Assembly (NCBI GenBank): GCA_018065985.1
Contig: JAGHSF010000041.1
Location: forward strand, 1 to 38,197
DNA: 38,197 nt
Source of the DNA: Candidatus Cryptobacteroides choladohippi
GTDB lineage: Bacteria > Bacteroidota > Bacteroidia > Bacteroidales > UBA932
Reading direction: 5' to 3'
Part shown: positions 8,919-16,544 of the stretch, one piece after another
How positions within the stretch are numbered: position 1 is the first letter of the stretch
How the letters are laid out: each line of letters starts with the position of its first letter
The notes under the pieces: model-generated
Seen by the model: the letters and a program-made list of their open reading frames with translations, nothing else
The model's database searches: none
What the model was told of the DNA's origin: nothing
Position numbers and translations under genes: made by a program

Positions 8919-10448
8919 TCAGTTTTCCGCAGCTATAGCTGCGATAATGTCCTCTATCAGCGGGTAAACCGTGTATGAGCTCTTCGTGATGTTGTTTGTG
9001 AGCACGCTGAACACGACCATCTTCGAAGGGTCGCCGTCGGGGCTGTCGATATAGCCGCTGAAGCAGCGCACGCCGTTCATCGAGCCACTCTTCATGTGGA
9101 TGCGGTCCTTCAGGGCCTGCGGGGCCTCGCGGAAGCGGTTCTCAAGACTGCTTTTCCCCTGGCCGGGCTGAGGCAGGGAGGCATAGAACGGGCGGAATGT
9201 CTGGCTCCTTGCCATGGCGCGCAGGAAGGCCACGAAGAAAGAGGCGGAAGCGTAGTTCTTGCGGGAAAGGCCGCTGCCGTCATATATGTCGACGCACAGG
9301 TCAGGATTGATTCCGAGCGACTTGAACTCGTTGTTCGCCGCCACGCGGCATGAGTCCTGGAGCGTGCTGCCGAAACTGTCCTTTCCGAGCATGCGGAACA
9401 GGGTCTCGGCAAAGAAGTTGTCAGAGTGTGCGTTGGTATCCGACGCTATGTCGGCGAGACACGGCGACTTGTACGCGCCAAGCACCTTGAGAGTCCCCTG
9501 GGCCGGGGCGCGGGATCCGGTGCGGGCAATGGCGAGGTCGGTGCGTATGTATCCGCGAGGCGCCACATCGCCATAACCATCGGCCGGCAAACCGTTGGAG
9601 TTCAGATACTTCCAGAAATAGTACGCACAGGTGTAGGCGCCGAACCTGTTCGCACACTCAAGGGTGTAGCCCTTCCTGTCGATGGGGAAAGATCCGCGCA
9701 CTTCGCCATACGGGCCGAACTCCGTGCAGACGTAGTACAATGAATTGACCGACTTCGGCGCACCCGTCTTCGCGGCACAGGAATACTGCATCCACGGAGT
9801 GTCGGGATAGCGGGGTACCACCAGCACATTGAGCCCTGCGGCCGTGCCCGGAGACACAAAGAACGTCTGCTGGTTCTCGAAGAAGCACAGACCGGTGGGG
9901 CCGGTGCCATAGGCGGTGCCTATATCCTCGTACGAGGCGCCCATGTTGTCAGGGCTTGGATCGTTGAAAAAGCGCGGGTCGCCGATCACATTGCCCTCGA
10001 TCCTGCGAACGCCCGCCCTTCTGAGGATCGCAGCCCAGTTCCCGAAGGTGTCGGAAGCGCCTCTTGCGCATTCGGACTTCGAGCCTATCGTAGGGTCTCC
10101 GCCGCCCAGGATATAGAGATCTCCGACGAGAGTGCTGTCGACTATCTCTCCGCTGTATGCGAGGGTGGTCGTGAAGCGGAAATCAGCGCCGAAACGCCTG
10201 AGTGCCAGGCCGGTGCTGACCAGTTTCATGTTGGAGGCCGGTACCAGACGCTGCCTGGGATTGACGCAGGCCAGGGTGTCGCCGTTCATGCGGACGGCAA
10301 GCACCCCGCAGGCTCCGGAGCGGAAGGGCTCCTTTGCCAGCGCGGCGGAGATGGTGCGCTGGGCGGCAGTCTGCGGTACAGCGGCAATTGCGCTCCCGCC
10401 ATCAAGCAGAAGCGCAATTGTCAAGCTTATGAGTATGTTTCCTTTCAA
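8919..10448 (-). CDS. dacB: D-Ala-D-Ala carboxypeptidase/endopeptidase (PBP4 family, S13)
   Basis: A 509-aa penicillin-binding protein of family S13 that trims or cleaves peptidoglycan cross-links in the periplasm. The three active-site motifs are present: SNMK (S72 to K75, within LVPASNMKL), SDN at about residue 342 (AHSDNFFAETLF), and KSG at about 453 (MKSGSMNG, in place of KTG). The DGSGLSRKN block typical of DacB is also present. The signal peptide covers residues 1-23. The ATG lies one base after the stop of the 93-aa gene upstream, so the two are coupled. Confidence 0.95.
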   Translation of the reverse strand: MKGNILISLTIALLLDGGSAIAAVPQTAAQRTISAALAKEPFRSGACGVLAVRMNGDTLACVNPRQRLVPASNMKLVSTGLALRRFGADFRFTTTLAYSGEIVDSTLVGDLYILGGGDPTIGSKSECARGASDTFGNWAAILRRAGVRRIEGNVIGDPRFFNDPSPDNMGASYEDIGTAYGTGPTGLCFFENQQTFFVSPGTAAGLNVLVVPRYPDTPWMQYSCAAKTGAPKSVNSLYYVCTEFGPYGEVRGSFPIDRKGYTLECANRFGAYTCAYYFWKYLNSNGLPADGYGDVAPRGYIRTDLAIARTGSRAPAQGTLKVLGAYKSPCLADIASDTNAHSDNFFAETLFRMLGKDSFGSTLQDSCRVAANNEFKSLGINPDLCVDIYDGSGLSRKNYASASFFVAFLRAMARSQTFRPFYASLPQPGQGKSSLENRFREAPQALKDRIHMKSGSMNGVRCFSGYIDSPDGDPSKMVVFSVLTNNITKSSYTVYPLIEDIIAAIAAEN

Positions 10449-10449
10449 A

Positions 10450-10731
10450 CTATGCGTTGGCCTTCTTTACAGCATCGCTGAGTTTGATATAGAGATCGTT
10501 GGTGCGCTCAAGAATCTCTTTGCGAAGGCCGTTGAAATGAGCCTTTGCGCCGCTCTCGTACTTGGCGGCTGCCTTGTCGCGGAGCTCGTTGTAAAGATCA
10601 ACTGCCTCCTCGTAGAGCTTCTCAACTTCCTCGACTGAAGCCTTGCTGTTGATTGTTGCCACTACTGCGCAGTCCTCGAGAAATGCACTCAGAACGTAGT
10701 CGATGTCTTTCTTGATGTCCCTTAAGTTCAT
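10450..10731 (-). CDS. Small helical protein of unknown function
   Basis: A 93-aa, fully helical, charged protein without signal peptide or membrane segment (begins MNLRDIKKDIDYVLSAFLED). I do not recognise a named family, though similar short proteins are common in Bacteroidales. It is the first gene after a -7 promoter box (10765-10772) and sits one base before dacB, so it leads the envelope operon. Its regular heptad-like pattern of hydrophobic residues would fit a helical bundle or a dimer. Confidence 0.8.
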   Translation of the reverse strand: MNLRDIKKDIDYVLSAFLEDCAVVATINSKASVEEVEKLYEEAVDLYNELRDKAAAKYESGAKAHFNGLRKEILERTNDLYIKLSDAVKKANA

Positions 10732-10764
10732 AATAACTGTTTTTTAGAGTTTTTATATACGATG

Positions 10765-10772
10765 CAAATATA
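10765..10772 (-). promoter_or_regulatory. -7 box of the dacB-surA-ostA operon
   Basis: The minus strand reads TATATTTG, matching TAnnTTTG. Transcription should begin near 10759, giving a leader of about 28 nt before the ATG at 10731. No good -33 TTTG lies 17-19 nt upstream. The promoter sits between the NlpC/P60 stop codon and the 93-aa gene. Confidence 0.6.
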
Positions 10773-10785
10773 CAAAAAAATCGGA

Positions 10786-11670
10786 TTATTCCACGATGCG
10801 GCGCACCGCTATGAGAGGCTTGCCGCCGTAGTAGTCAGGAGCTTCGCTGCAGAGGGAGCTGATGCGCACGAGCTGCGAGGCATGTATGAACTGTCCGCCA
10901 CCGATGTAGATTCCCACATGGCCGGGCCTTCCGGTGTGCGGGTCGCCGAAGAACAGAAGGTCCCCGGGCTTCATCACTGAAAGCTCGCAAGGCACCGCCT
11001 TCCCCGCCTTTATCTGCTGAGAGCAGTCACGCGGAAGCTGCCTGCCGTTCATCATGAAGCAGAACCTGACAAGCCCGCTGCAATCGAAATGCTTGGGAGA
11101 GATCCCGCCCCACATATAGGGCACTCCGAGGAATTTCCTGGCCAGGGCGATGACGTTCCCGGCCGTGCATTCACGCGTATCCTCCCATTCCCCGAGGTCT
11201 GCCACCGCGTCGGCCTCTACCCAGCCCTGCCTGCCGCTGGGCAGCATAACGCCGACCCATCCAGGAACGGACTCGCCTGTCTTGCGCACAACGTCGGCCA
11301 TGACGAAATCGCATACCCTGCCGGCCTGCAGCGACGGCTCCTCGAACACGTGGGTGTATTCAGCCGTGCATATCCACTTTGGGGCTGACCTGTAGGCAGA
11401 TATCTCCTCTGCCGTCTTCACGGACAGAGCCAGTTCGGTCACCCATCCCTGATAAGGTTCGGGGGTCTGGACATTATACCAGTAACGCTCCTTGTCGAGC
11501 AGCAGCACCACATCGCCCATGCGGGCCTGGGTATCCACACCGCTCTCGTAATCGGGGGCGTTGCGCACGAAGCAGCCGGAGAGCTCCACTATGGCCCACC
11601 CTGCCTCGGACTGCGCGGAAACGGAAGCGCAGAGCAGCAGCAGCGCAGCAAAGAGCACCACCCTCTTCAT
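10786..11670 (-). CDS. SH3-domain NlpC/P60 peptidoglycan hydrolase
   Basis: A 294-aa exported cysteine peptidase, probably cleaving gamma-D-Glu-diamino acid bonds in peptidoglycan peptides. Signal peptide 1-19, two SH3b-like domains (about 25-85 and 97-160; the second ends in SGRQGWVEADAV), then the NlpC/P60 domain (170-294). The catalytic residues are visible: C197 in FDCSGLVR, H251 in GHVGIYIG and H263 in FIHAS. It lies 3 nt downstream of tsaC and is the last gene of the mutL series. This domain order resembles the Bacteroidota cell-wall recycling enzymes. Confidence 0.95.
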   Translation of the reverse strand: MKRVVLFAALLLLCASVSAQSEAGWAIVELSGCFVRNAPDYESGVDTQARMGDVVLLLDKERYWYNVQTPEPYQGWVTELALSVKTAEEISAYRSAPKWICTAEYTHVFEEPSLQAGRVCDFVMADVVRKTGESVPGWVGVMLPSGRQGWVEADAVADLGEWEDTRECTAGNVIALARKFLGVPYMWGGISPKHFDCSGLVRFCFMMNGRQLPRDCSQQIKAGKAVPCELSVMKPGDLLFFGDPHTGRPGHVGIYIGGGQFIHASQLVRISSLCSEAPDYYGGKPLIAVRRIVE

Positions 11671-11673
11671 GGC

Positions 11674-12276
11674 TTACCCTCTGATTATCTGGACCTCTCC
11701 GCCCAGCCCAAGCTTGATGATCTGGCTGGGACGTCCGGTAGAGCCGCTGTCCACACTCCTGGGGACGACGTAGTCCATTGCACTCACAATCTCCTGAGAG
11801 ATCTCGGAGAAGTTCCCGGGCGTGGGTTCACCGGAAATATTGGCGCTGGTGCTCACCAGAGGCTTGCGCAGGCGGCGCACCAGCTCGCGGGTGAAGTCTG
11901 CACCACGCAGCGTTCCGGCCTCATCCTCGGGCACAAGCGGGATGCGTATCCCCACGCTGCCGTCCTCTGCAACCGCATTGGGTGCAAGGTACTGCGCGCC
12001 CGGATAGATGATGGTCATGGGGGCGTCGTTCACCTCGACAAGGTCGATGGCTATCGACGGAATCTCCCTTATGTACCTGGCCACCATGTCGAGGTCGCAG
12101 GCCAGAAGCACCAGAGACTTGGCCTCCGAGCGGCGCTTGATCTCGAACACCTTGGCCACTGCCTTCTCGTTGGTGGCATCGCAGCCTATGCCCCATACCG
12201 TGTCGGTCGGGTAGAGTATCACGCCGCCGTCACGAAGCACCTTCACGGCTTCGTCGATTATTTCCCTAGGGTTCAT
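11674..12276 (-). CDS. tsaC: L-threonylcarbamoyladenylate synthase (TsaC/YrdC type)
   Basis: A 200-aa cytosolic enzyme that makes threonylcarbamoyl-AMP for the t6A37 modification of ANN-decoding tRNAs. The YrdC fold is clear: YPTDTVWGIGCDA near residues 22-34, KRRSEAKSLVLL near 48-59, and STSANISGEPTP near 142-153. It is the short form without the Sua5 C-terminal domain. Its start overlaps the rhomboid stop by 4 nt (ATGA). YciO-type paralogues look similar, so the exact subfamily is an inference. Confidence 0.92.
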   Translation of the reverse strand: MNPREIIDEAVKVLRDGGVILYPTDTVWGIGCDATNEKAVAKVFEIKRRSEAKSLVLLACDLDMVARYIREIPSIAIDLVEVNDAPMTIIYPGAQYLAPNAVAEDGSVGIRIPLVPEDEAGTLRGADFTRELVRRLRKPLVSTSANISGEPTPGNFSEISQEIVSAMDYVVPRSVDSGSTGRPSQIIKLGLGGEVQIIRG

Positions 12277-12929
12277 AAGTCTTCTCTGTTAAAGAGGGTT
12301 CCTTTTGATTTCCAATACTTTATGAGCAGCCAGCCGAAGAGCATGCCGCCGAGGTGGGCAAGATGCGCCACACCGTCATCGAGAGGCCCCACACTGGTCA
12401 GGATCTCGATCGCCACGAACACAACAACCATCCATTTCGCACTCATCGAGATGGGCGGGAAAATGAGGGTGAGCCTGCTGTCCGGGAACAGCATGGCATA
12501 GGCGATCAGCAGGCCGTAAATGGCTCCGGAAGCGCCCACCGTGCATGCGAACGAATGCTGCAGGGACTGTACCCCAAGCTGGAGTGCGGCAGCACCGAGT
12601 CCGCAGATGAAATAGAATGTCAGATACTTTCTCTCCCCTATCATCCGCTCAACGACACTGCCGAAGATGAACAGAGTGTACATATTGAACAGGATGTGCC
12701 ATATTCCGCCATGCATGAACATGTATGTCACAGGCTGCCAGAAGCGGAAATATGAACTTCCAAGAGGGTAAAGGGCGAAAAGCCTGCCGAACACATCATT
12801 GTGAAGCACGCGCTCGGCCAGGAAGGTGGCGGCGAACACAATGATGTTGATCATTATAAGGTTACGTGTAATCCGTGGAGTGTTGGCAAGAAAGCCTTGC
12901 CTGCCGTTGCCGTAGTAATTCATCTGCAA
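12273..12929 (-). CDS. Rhomboid-family intramembrane serine protease
   Basis: A 218-aa inner-membrane protein with six hydrophobic segments. The catalytic dyad is intact: S134 in GASGAIYG (fourth segment) and H192 in HLAHLGG (sixth segment). The HGGIWHILFNMYTLFIFG block at about 73-90 is the typical first-loop and second-helix motif. It follows the mutL stop with no gap and overlaps tsaC by 4 nt. Its substrate is unknown. Confidence 0.94.
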   Translation of the reverse strand: MQMNYYGNGRQGFLANTPRITRNLIMINIIVFAATFLAERVLHNDVFGRLFALYPLGSSYFRFWQPVTYMFMHGGIWHILFNMYTLFIFGSVVERMIGERKYLTFYFICGLGAAALQLGVQSLQHSFACTVGASGAIYGLLIAYAMLFPDSRLTLIFPPISMSAKWMVVVFVAIEILTSVGPLDDGVAHLAHLGGMLFGWLLIKYWKSKGTLFNREDL

Positions 12930-14732
12930 TCAAAAGCGTTTGTCAAATTCATCCATGCCCATAATGCTCACTATCCTGCGCCCGCCGGGGGTGACCTCGG
13001 CGTTGTTGCAGGCAAACAGTGTATCTATGAGCCTCTGTGCCTCCATGGGATCAGTCAGGTTGTCGGCGCCGCTCGCTCCGAGCGTGGCAAAGCGTGAAGC
13101 CATCTGCTGCCTCATCACCTCTTCCAGCGCCCCGCCGTCTTCCAGCACAAGGGCAAGGTCCTGCACCATCTGCTGCACCTTGCCTGCCTCGCAGCTGTAT
13201 CCCTCGGGCACGCCATTGACCACTACACTATCCGTGCCGAAAGCCGAAATGTCGAACCCGAGCCTGGACAGAATGTCAGCATTCTGGGTGAACAGCATCA
13301 ACTGGGCGGCCCCAACCTGCACCTGAACGGGGAAAAGCGAGGTCTGAGTAACATGGTTCTGGCCCGCCAATGCGTCAAGGGCACGTTCGTAGAGTATTCT
13401 CTCGCGGGCACGACGGATGTTCACCACCATGACCCCGGAATTCACGGGAGTCAGGATATACTTGCCCTGAAGCACCAGGTTGCGCGTGCCCGGAAGGGTG
13501 CGTTCGGAGAACAGGGCGCCGTAGTTCTGGCTGGGCGTCACATGCCTTGAGAAGTCATAGTCGGGCGCGATGTCCCTGTCCTGGCGGCCCGTGCCGGCCA
13601 TGGTCCCGAAATTGAAGGGGTCGTAGGTCGGGTCCAGCTGCATCTGCGGAGCCTGGATGCCACCCTTGTACTCCTCGAAACTCTTTCCGAGCTGGGGAAG
13701 GTCCACCGCCCCTTCGGTATCGAAGTCTATCGAGGCCCCGAAGCTGTTGCGGCCGAGGGTTTCCTTGACGCAGGCGTAAAGTATCTGGAAGATGACGCTG
13801 TCGTCCTCGAACTTTATCTCGGTCTTGGTCGGATGGATGTTCACGTCGATGCTCTTCGGGTCGATGTCGAGGAAGATGAAGTACGACGGGGTCACGCCTT
13901 CGGGAATCATCTCCTCGTATGCCTTCATCACCGCCTTGTGCAGATATGGGCTGCGGAAGTAGCGTCCGCACACGAAGAAGAACTGGTTGCCCAGTGTCTT
14001 GCGAGCCGCGTCGGGCCTTCCCACGAAGCCGCTCACATTCACGACGGAAGTCTCGGTCTTGAGATCCACTATGTCTCCGACCACATTGCTGCCAAGCACA
14101 TCCAGAATACGGAATTTCAGCGACTTGGCCTTCTTCAGGACAAATATGTCGCGGCCGTTGGAAGTGAGGGTGAAAGAGATCTCAGGATGCGGTACCGCAA
14201 CGCGTGTGAACTCTTCGATGATGTGCTTGAGCTCGACGTTGTCGGTCTTCAGGAACTTGCGGCGTGCCGGGGTGTTGTAGAAGAGGTTGCGGACCGTGAA
14301 GCTCGAGCCCACGGGGCCGGCCACGCTTGACGCAGTGACCTTGCCGAAATCCTCGATGGTCACCTTGGTGGCAGTCTCGTCCTGGGTGCGGCGTGTCTTG
14401 AGTGTGACTTCCGCCACAGCGGCAATGGACGCCAGGGCCTCTCCGCGGAATCCGTAGGTCAGGATGTCTGAAAGGTCCTCGGCCGTGGCTATCTTGGAGG
14501 TGGCGTGACGCTCGAAGCAGAGAGTGGCATCGCTCGGGCTCATGCCGCAGCCGTTGTCGATCACCTGGATCGACGTGCGGCCGGAATCCGTCACGACAAC
14601 GCTGATCTGATCAGCTCCCGCATCGACCGCATTCTCCATCAGTTCCTTGACTACCGAAGCAGGGCGCTGTACCACCTCTCCGGCAGCGATCATGTTGGCG
14701 ATCTGAGACGGAAGTATCTGGAGCTTGCCCAT
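12930..14732 (-). CDS. mutL: DNA mismatch repair protein MutL
   Basis: A 600-aa mismatch repair protein that couples mismatch recognition by MutS to strand processing. The GHKL ATPase domain (1-330) has all motifs: ENAVDAGA with E33, DNGCGM (59-64), YGFRGEALASI (93-103) and the VGSSFTVRNLFYNTPARRKF region. The C-terminal dimerisation domain spans about 425-600. At 438-450, where endonuclease-type MutL proteins carry DQHA(X)2E(X)4E, this protein reads NIRRARERILYE, so the metal-binding D, Q and H are not there. The ATG directly abuts the stop of a small membrane-protein gene upstream, and rhomboid follows with no gap. Confidence 0.95.
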   Translation of the reverse strand: MGKLQILPSQIANMIAAGEVVQRPASVVKELMENAVDAGADQISVVVTDSGRTSIQVIDNGCGMSPSDATLCFERHATSKIATAEDLSDILTYGFRGEALASIAAVAEVTLKTRRTQDETATKVTIEDFGKVTASSVAGPVGSSFTVRNLFYNTPARRKFLKTDNVELKHIIEEFTRVAVPHPEISFTLTSNGRDIFVLKKAKSLKFRILDVLGSNVVGDIVDLKTETSVVNVSGFVGRPDAARKTLGNQFFFVCGRYFRSPYLHKAVMKAYEEMIPEGVTPSYFIFLDIDPKSIDVNIHPTKTEIKFEDDSVIFQILYACVKETLGRNSFGASIDFDTEGAVDLPQLGKSFEEYKGGIQAPQMQLDPTYDPFNFGTMAGTGRQDRDIAPDYDFSRHVTPSQNYGALFSERTLPGTRNLVLQGKYILTPVNSGVMVVNIRRARERILYERALDALAGQNHVTQTSLFPVQVQVGAAQLMLFTQNADILSRLGFDISAFGTDSVVVNGVPEGYSCEAGKVQQMVQDLALVLEDGGALEEVMRQQMASRFATLGASGADNLTDPMEAQRLIDTLFACNNAEVTPGGRRIVSIMGMDEFDKRF

Positions 14733-15008
14733 TTACAGCAGAGAATAGAATTTTGCTATATAGAACAGTATCGCTGCAATGAGAAGCAGGGAGATGATGC
14801 CTATGAGCCTGGTCACACGGTTCATGTGAGACTTCCTTACAGGGCCCTCGCCCATCGCTTCCTTGATGTAGGCTCCGGGGACATAGGCGCCCTTCTTCTT
14901 TACGTTGCCGTCCGCGTCCTTTGTCTCGGGCGCATCCGGGTCGAAGTACATGGGCTTGTATTTCAGCACCCTGTGCTCACCTTCTCCGAAGAAATTGAAA
15001 AATGCCAT
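14733..15008 (-). CDS. Small single-span membrane protein, unknown function
   Basis: A 91-aa protein beginning MAFFNFFGEGEHRVLKYKP, with a polar segment of about 65 residues and one C-terminal membrane helix (about 68-90). I do not recognise a named family, although the opening is of a kind found in short Bacteroidales proteins. A longer frame could start at 15041, but a -7 box at 15046-15053 places the transcript start at about 15040, so the ATG at 15008 is preferred. Its stop abuts the mutL start; it is the first gene of the mutL operon. Confidence 0.75.
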   Translation of the reverse strand: MAFFNFFGEGEHRVLKYKPMYFDPDAPETKDADGNVKKKGAYVPGAYIKEAMGEGPVRKSHMNRVTRLIGIISLLLIAAILFYIAKFYSLL

Positions 15009-15045
15009 AACTCGTTGCATCGGGGGACATAATCCCGACAATATG

Positions 15046-15073
15046 CAAAATTAGACATTTTTCTTTACATTTG
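15046..15073. promoter_or_regulatory. Back-to-back -7 boxes for the mutL operon and ispF
   Basis: On the minus strand TAATTTTG (15046-15053) drives the small membrane gene and mutL. On the plus strand TACATTTG (15066-15073) drives ispF. The two boxes diverge with 12 nt between them, so their polymerase footprints overlap and the promoters should compete. The ispF ATG (15079) lies only 5 nt after its box. Confidence 0.65.
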
Positions 15074-15078
15074 CGGAT

Positions 15079-15555
15079 ATGGAATACAGAATAGGACAAG
15101 GTTATGACGTGCACGCCCTCGCGGAGGGCCTGCCGATGTTCCTGGGCGGAGTGGAAATAGAATCCCCCACAGGCTTCGTTGCCCATTCCGACGGCGACGT
15201 GGCCATACACGCGCTCTGCGACGCCATCCTCGGCGCACTCGCCCTGGGCGACATAGGGCACCATTTTCCCGACACGTCCGAAGAATTCAGCGGCATCGAC
15301 AGCAAGATTCTGCTGGAGAGGGTCATGAAACTGATCGAAGAGGACCACTGGCACATCAACAACGTGGACATCACCATAGCCCTGCAGGCGCCGAAAATAG
15401 GGAAATACGTCCAGCAGATGCGGGAAGTGCTTGCAGACATCATGGGCGTCGCAGCAGACAGGGTCAGTGTCAAGGCCACCACGACAGAGCGTCTGGGGTT
15501 CGTAGGGCGCCGCGAAGGTTGTGAGGTCTGGGCAATCGCGATGCTCGAACGCTGA
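15079..15555 (+). CDS. ispF: 2-C-methyl-D-erythritol 2,4-cyclodiphosphate synthase
   Basis: A 158-aa cytosolic enzyme of the MEP isoprenoid pathway. It cyclises CDP-ME 2-phosphate to MEcPP with release of CMP. The zinc ligands D10 and H12 (GYDVHAL) and H44 (DVAIHALCDAILGALALGDIG) are present, and the C-terminal KATTTERLGFVGRREG signature is intact. The length is normal. It stands alone, transcribed away from the mutL operon, and is followed by the tRNA promoter. The mRNA is probably leaderless. Confidence 0.97.
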   Translation: MEYRIGQGYDVHALAEGLPMFLGGVEIESPTGFVAHSDGDVAIHALCDAILGALALGDIGHHFPDTSEEFSGIDSKILLERVMKLIEEDHWHINNVDITIALQAPKIGKYVQQMREVLADIMGVAADRVSVKATTTERLGFVGRREGCEVWAIAMLER

Positions 15556-15571
15556 AAATTTTAGATATTTC

Positions 15572-15602
15572 TTTGGATTTTTCCAAAAGTGTTGTATTTT
15601 TG
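15572..15602 (+). promoter_or_regulatory. Promoter of the tRNA-Gln/tRNA-Met operon
   Basis: TTTG (15572-15575), a 19-nt spacer and TATTTTTG (15595-15602) match the Bacteroidota promoter pattern exactly. The expected start is near 15608. There the transcript begins with a hairpin (15607-15627) whose loop is the tetraloop GCAA, ahead of tRNA-Gln. Confidence 0.75.
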
Positions 15603-15644
15603 CAGTCCCGTTTGCGCAAGCAACGGGATTTGACATACACACAT

Positions 15645-15715
15645 TGAGATATGGTGTAATGGTAGCACTACAGATTCTGGCTCTGTCAGTGAGGGTTCGA
15701 ATCCTTCTATCTCAA
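15645..15715 (+). tRNA. tRNA-Gln (CTG)
   Basis: A 71-nt cloverleaf: acceptor TGAGATA pairs with TATCTCA (15708-15714), and anticodon stem ACAGA/TCTGT encloses the loop TTCTGGC with anticodon CTG, reading CAG. The T-loop is TTCGAAT. CCA is not encoded. The first gene of a two-tRNA operon. Confidence 0.93.
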
Positions 15716-15723
15716 CAAAACAC

Positions 15724-15797
15724 GGCGGGGTAGCTCAGCTGGTTAGAGCGTCGGATTCATAATCCGGAGGTCGTGGGATCGTGACCCACTCCCGCTA
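15724..15797 (+). tRNA. tRNA-Met (CAT)
   Basis: A 74-nt cloverleaf with acceptor GGCGGGG/TCCCGCT, a D-arm starting TAGCTCAGCTGG, and anticodon stem TCGGA/TCCGG with anticodon CAT at 15758-15760. The acceptor has G-U pairs at both ends. The T-loop reads ATCGTGA, so the usual T54 and A58 are exchanged for A54 and T58. Elongator tRNA-Met is most likely; a tRNA-Ile with a modified CAT anticodon cannot be excluded from sequence alone. Confidence 0.88.
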
Positions 15798-15815
15798 CTC
15801 CATCAAAACAAATAT

Positions 15816-15842
15816 AGGACTGCGATTTCGCGGTCCTTTTTT
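15816..15842 (+). terminator. Terminator of the tRNA operon
   Basis: A 9-bp GC-rich stem (AGGACTGCG with CGCGGTCCT, one G-U pair) with a 4-nt loop is followed directly by six T residues. A classical intrinsic terminator 18 nt after tRNA-Met. Confidence 0.85.
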
Positions 15843-15845
15843 GTT

Positions 15846-16418
15846 TTGAAGCCATTTTTAGGACGGGATTCCCACGCGTCGCTCCGGTGTCATCAGCAAT
15901 CTTCTGCAAGGAGCATTTTTAGCGTGAAACATAAAGTGCTGTGCTTTAATTACTTACGTAAATCCGATGTTGAGTTTCGCAACACCGTTTTTACGCATTT
16001 CGCTGTATATCAGTCATTTCCACAAAACGCCCAGCACCCATCTTGTCAGTCACCTGCTTGAACTTGGATATCCGGTGTGTGTCATTTGATGCCTATGACT
16101 CGCCGTTATATCACACAAGGCTCAGAAACAGAAACGCTACCACCGTTAAATGATGGCTTTTCCTCAAACTTTGACAAATCATCCTCAAGTCAAAAACAGC
16201 ATGTAATTGTTCCCTTCTGGAGCACAGGGGCGTCACCGCGTCCTTTCCACGACTCCGAGAAAGCCTTTGCTGCTGATTTCTGTTCGTTTAGTGTCATCGC
16301 CTTCCCTGCCAAGTTCTAAAAATATAATTTTTTCTACGATACATCGATGAATCTGCAGCCGCCTCGTGACCGCCTGCAGCGTGATGACTGCGATTTGATG
16401 GATATCCGAAAGTTTAAG
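15846..16418. other. Gene-poor stretch, probably decayed DNA
   Basis: About 570 nt between the tRNA terminator and the promoter of the phosphatase gene, with no intact gene in any frame. On the minus strand several short frames with coding-like composition are broken by stops; one is listed separately (16190-16297). Another reads like the C-terminal end of a protein near 15990-16070 (TDKMGAGRFVEMTDIQRNA). GC content is lower than in the neighbouring genes. It looks like the remains of an acquired element beside the tRNA genes. Confidence 0.45.
16190..16297 (-). pseudogene. Possible remnant of a DNA methyltransferase N-terminus
   Basis: A 35-codon frame starts MTLNEQKSAAKAFSESWKGR and then hits a stop. 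The pattern of a short helix with AAKAF followed by a W-K-G-R-G block resembles the first residues of large Eco57I/MmeI-like DNA methyltransferases, which continue with a Q-x-F-W motif; here that continuation is missing. The match is short and made from memory, so the call is tentative. Confidence 0.25.
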
Positions 16419-16426
16419 TACCTTTG
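16419..16426 (+). promoter_or_regulatory. -7 box of the Cache/PP2C phosphatase gene
   Basis: TACCTTTG matches TAnnTTTG. A TTTG lies upstream at 16394-16397, but with a 21-nt spacer, longer than optimal. Transcription from about 16432 gives a leader of about 113 nt, unusually long for this window. The leader contains a small hairpin (CCAGA/TCTGG, 16461-16475) and a long AT-rich run before the ATG. Confidence 0.55.
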
Positions 16427-16544
16427 CGTCCCGATATTTAAGGATATATTGATTGGTTAACCAGACAAATTCTGGAAAAGGAAGAGAAGAGTGTGTAAAG
16501 CCCTTGATTTTTATTATTTTTATCAAATTTTAAAATTCACCCCC

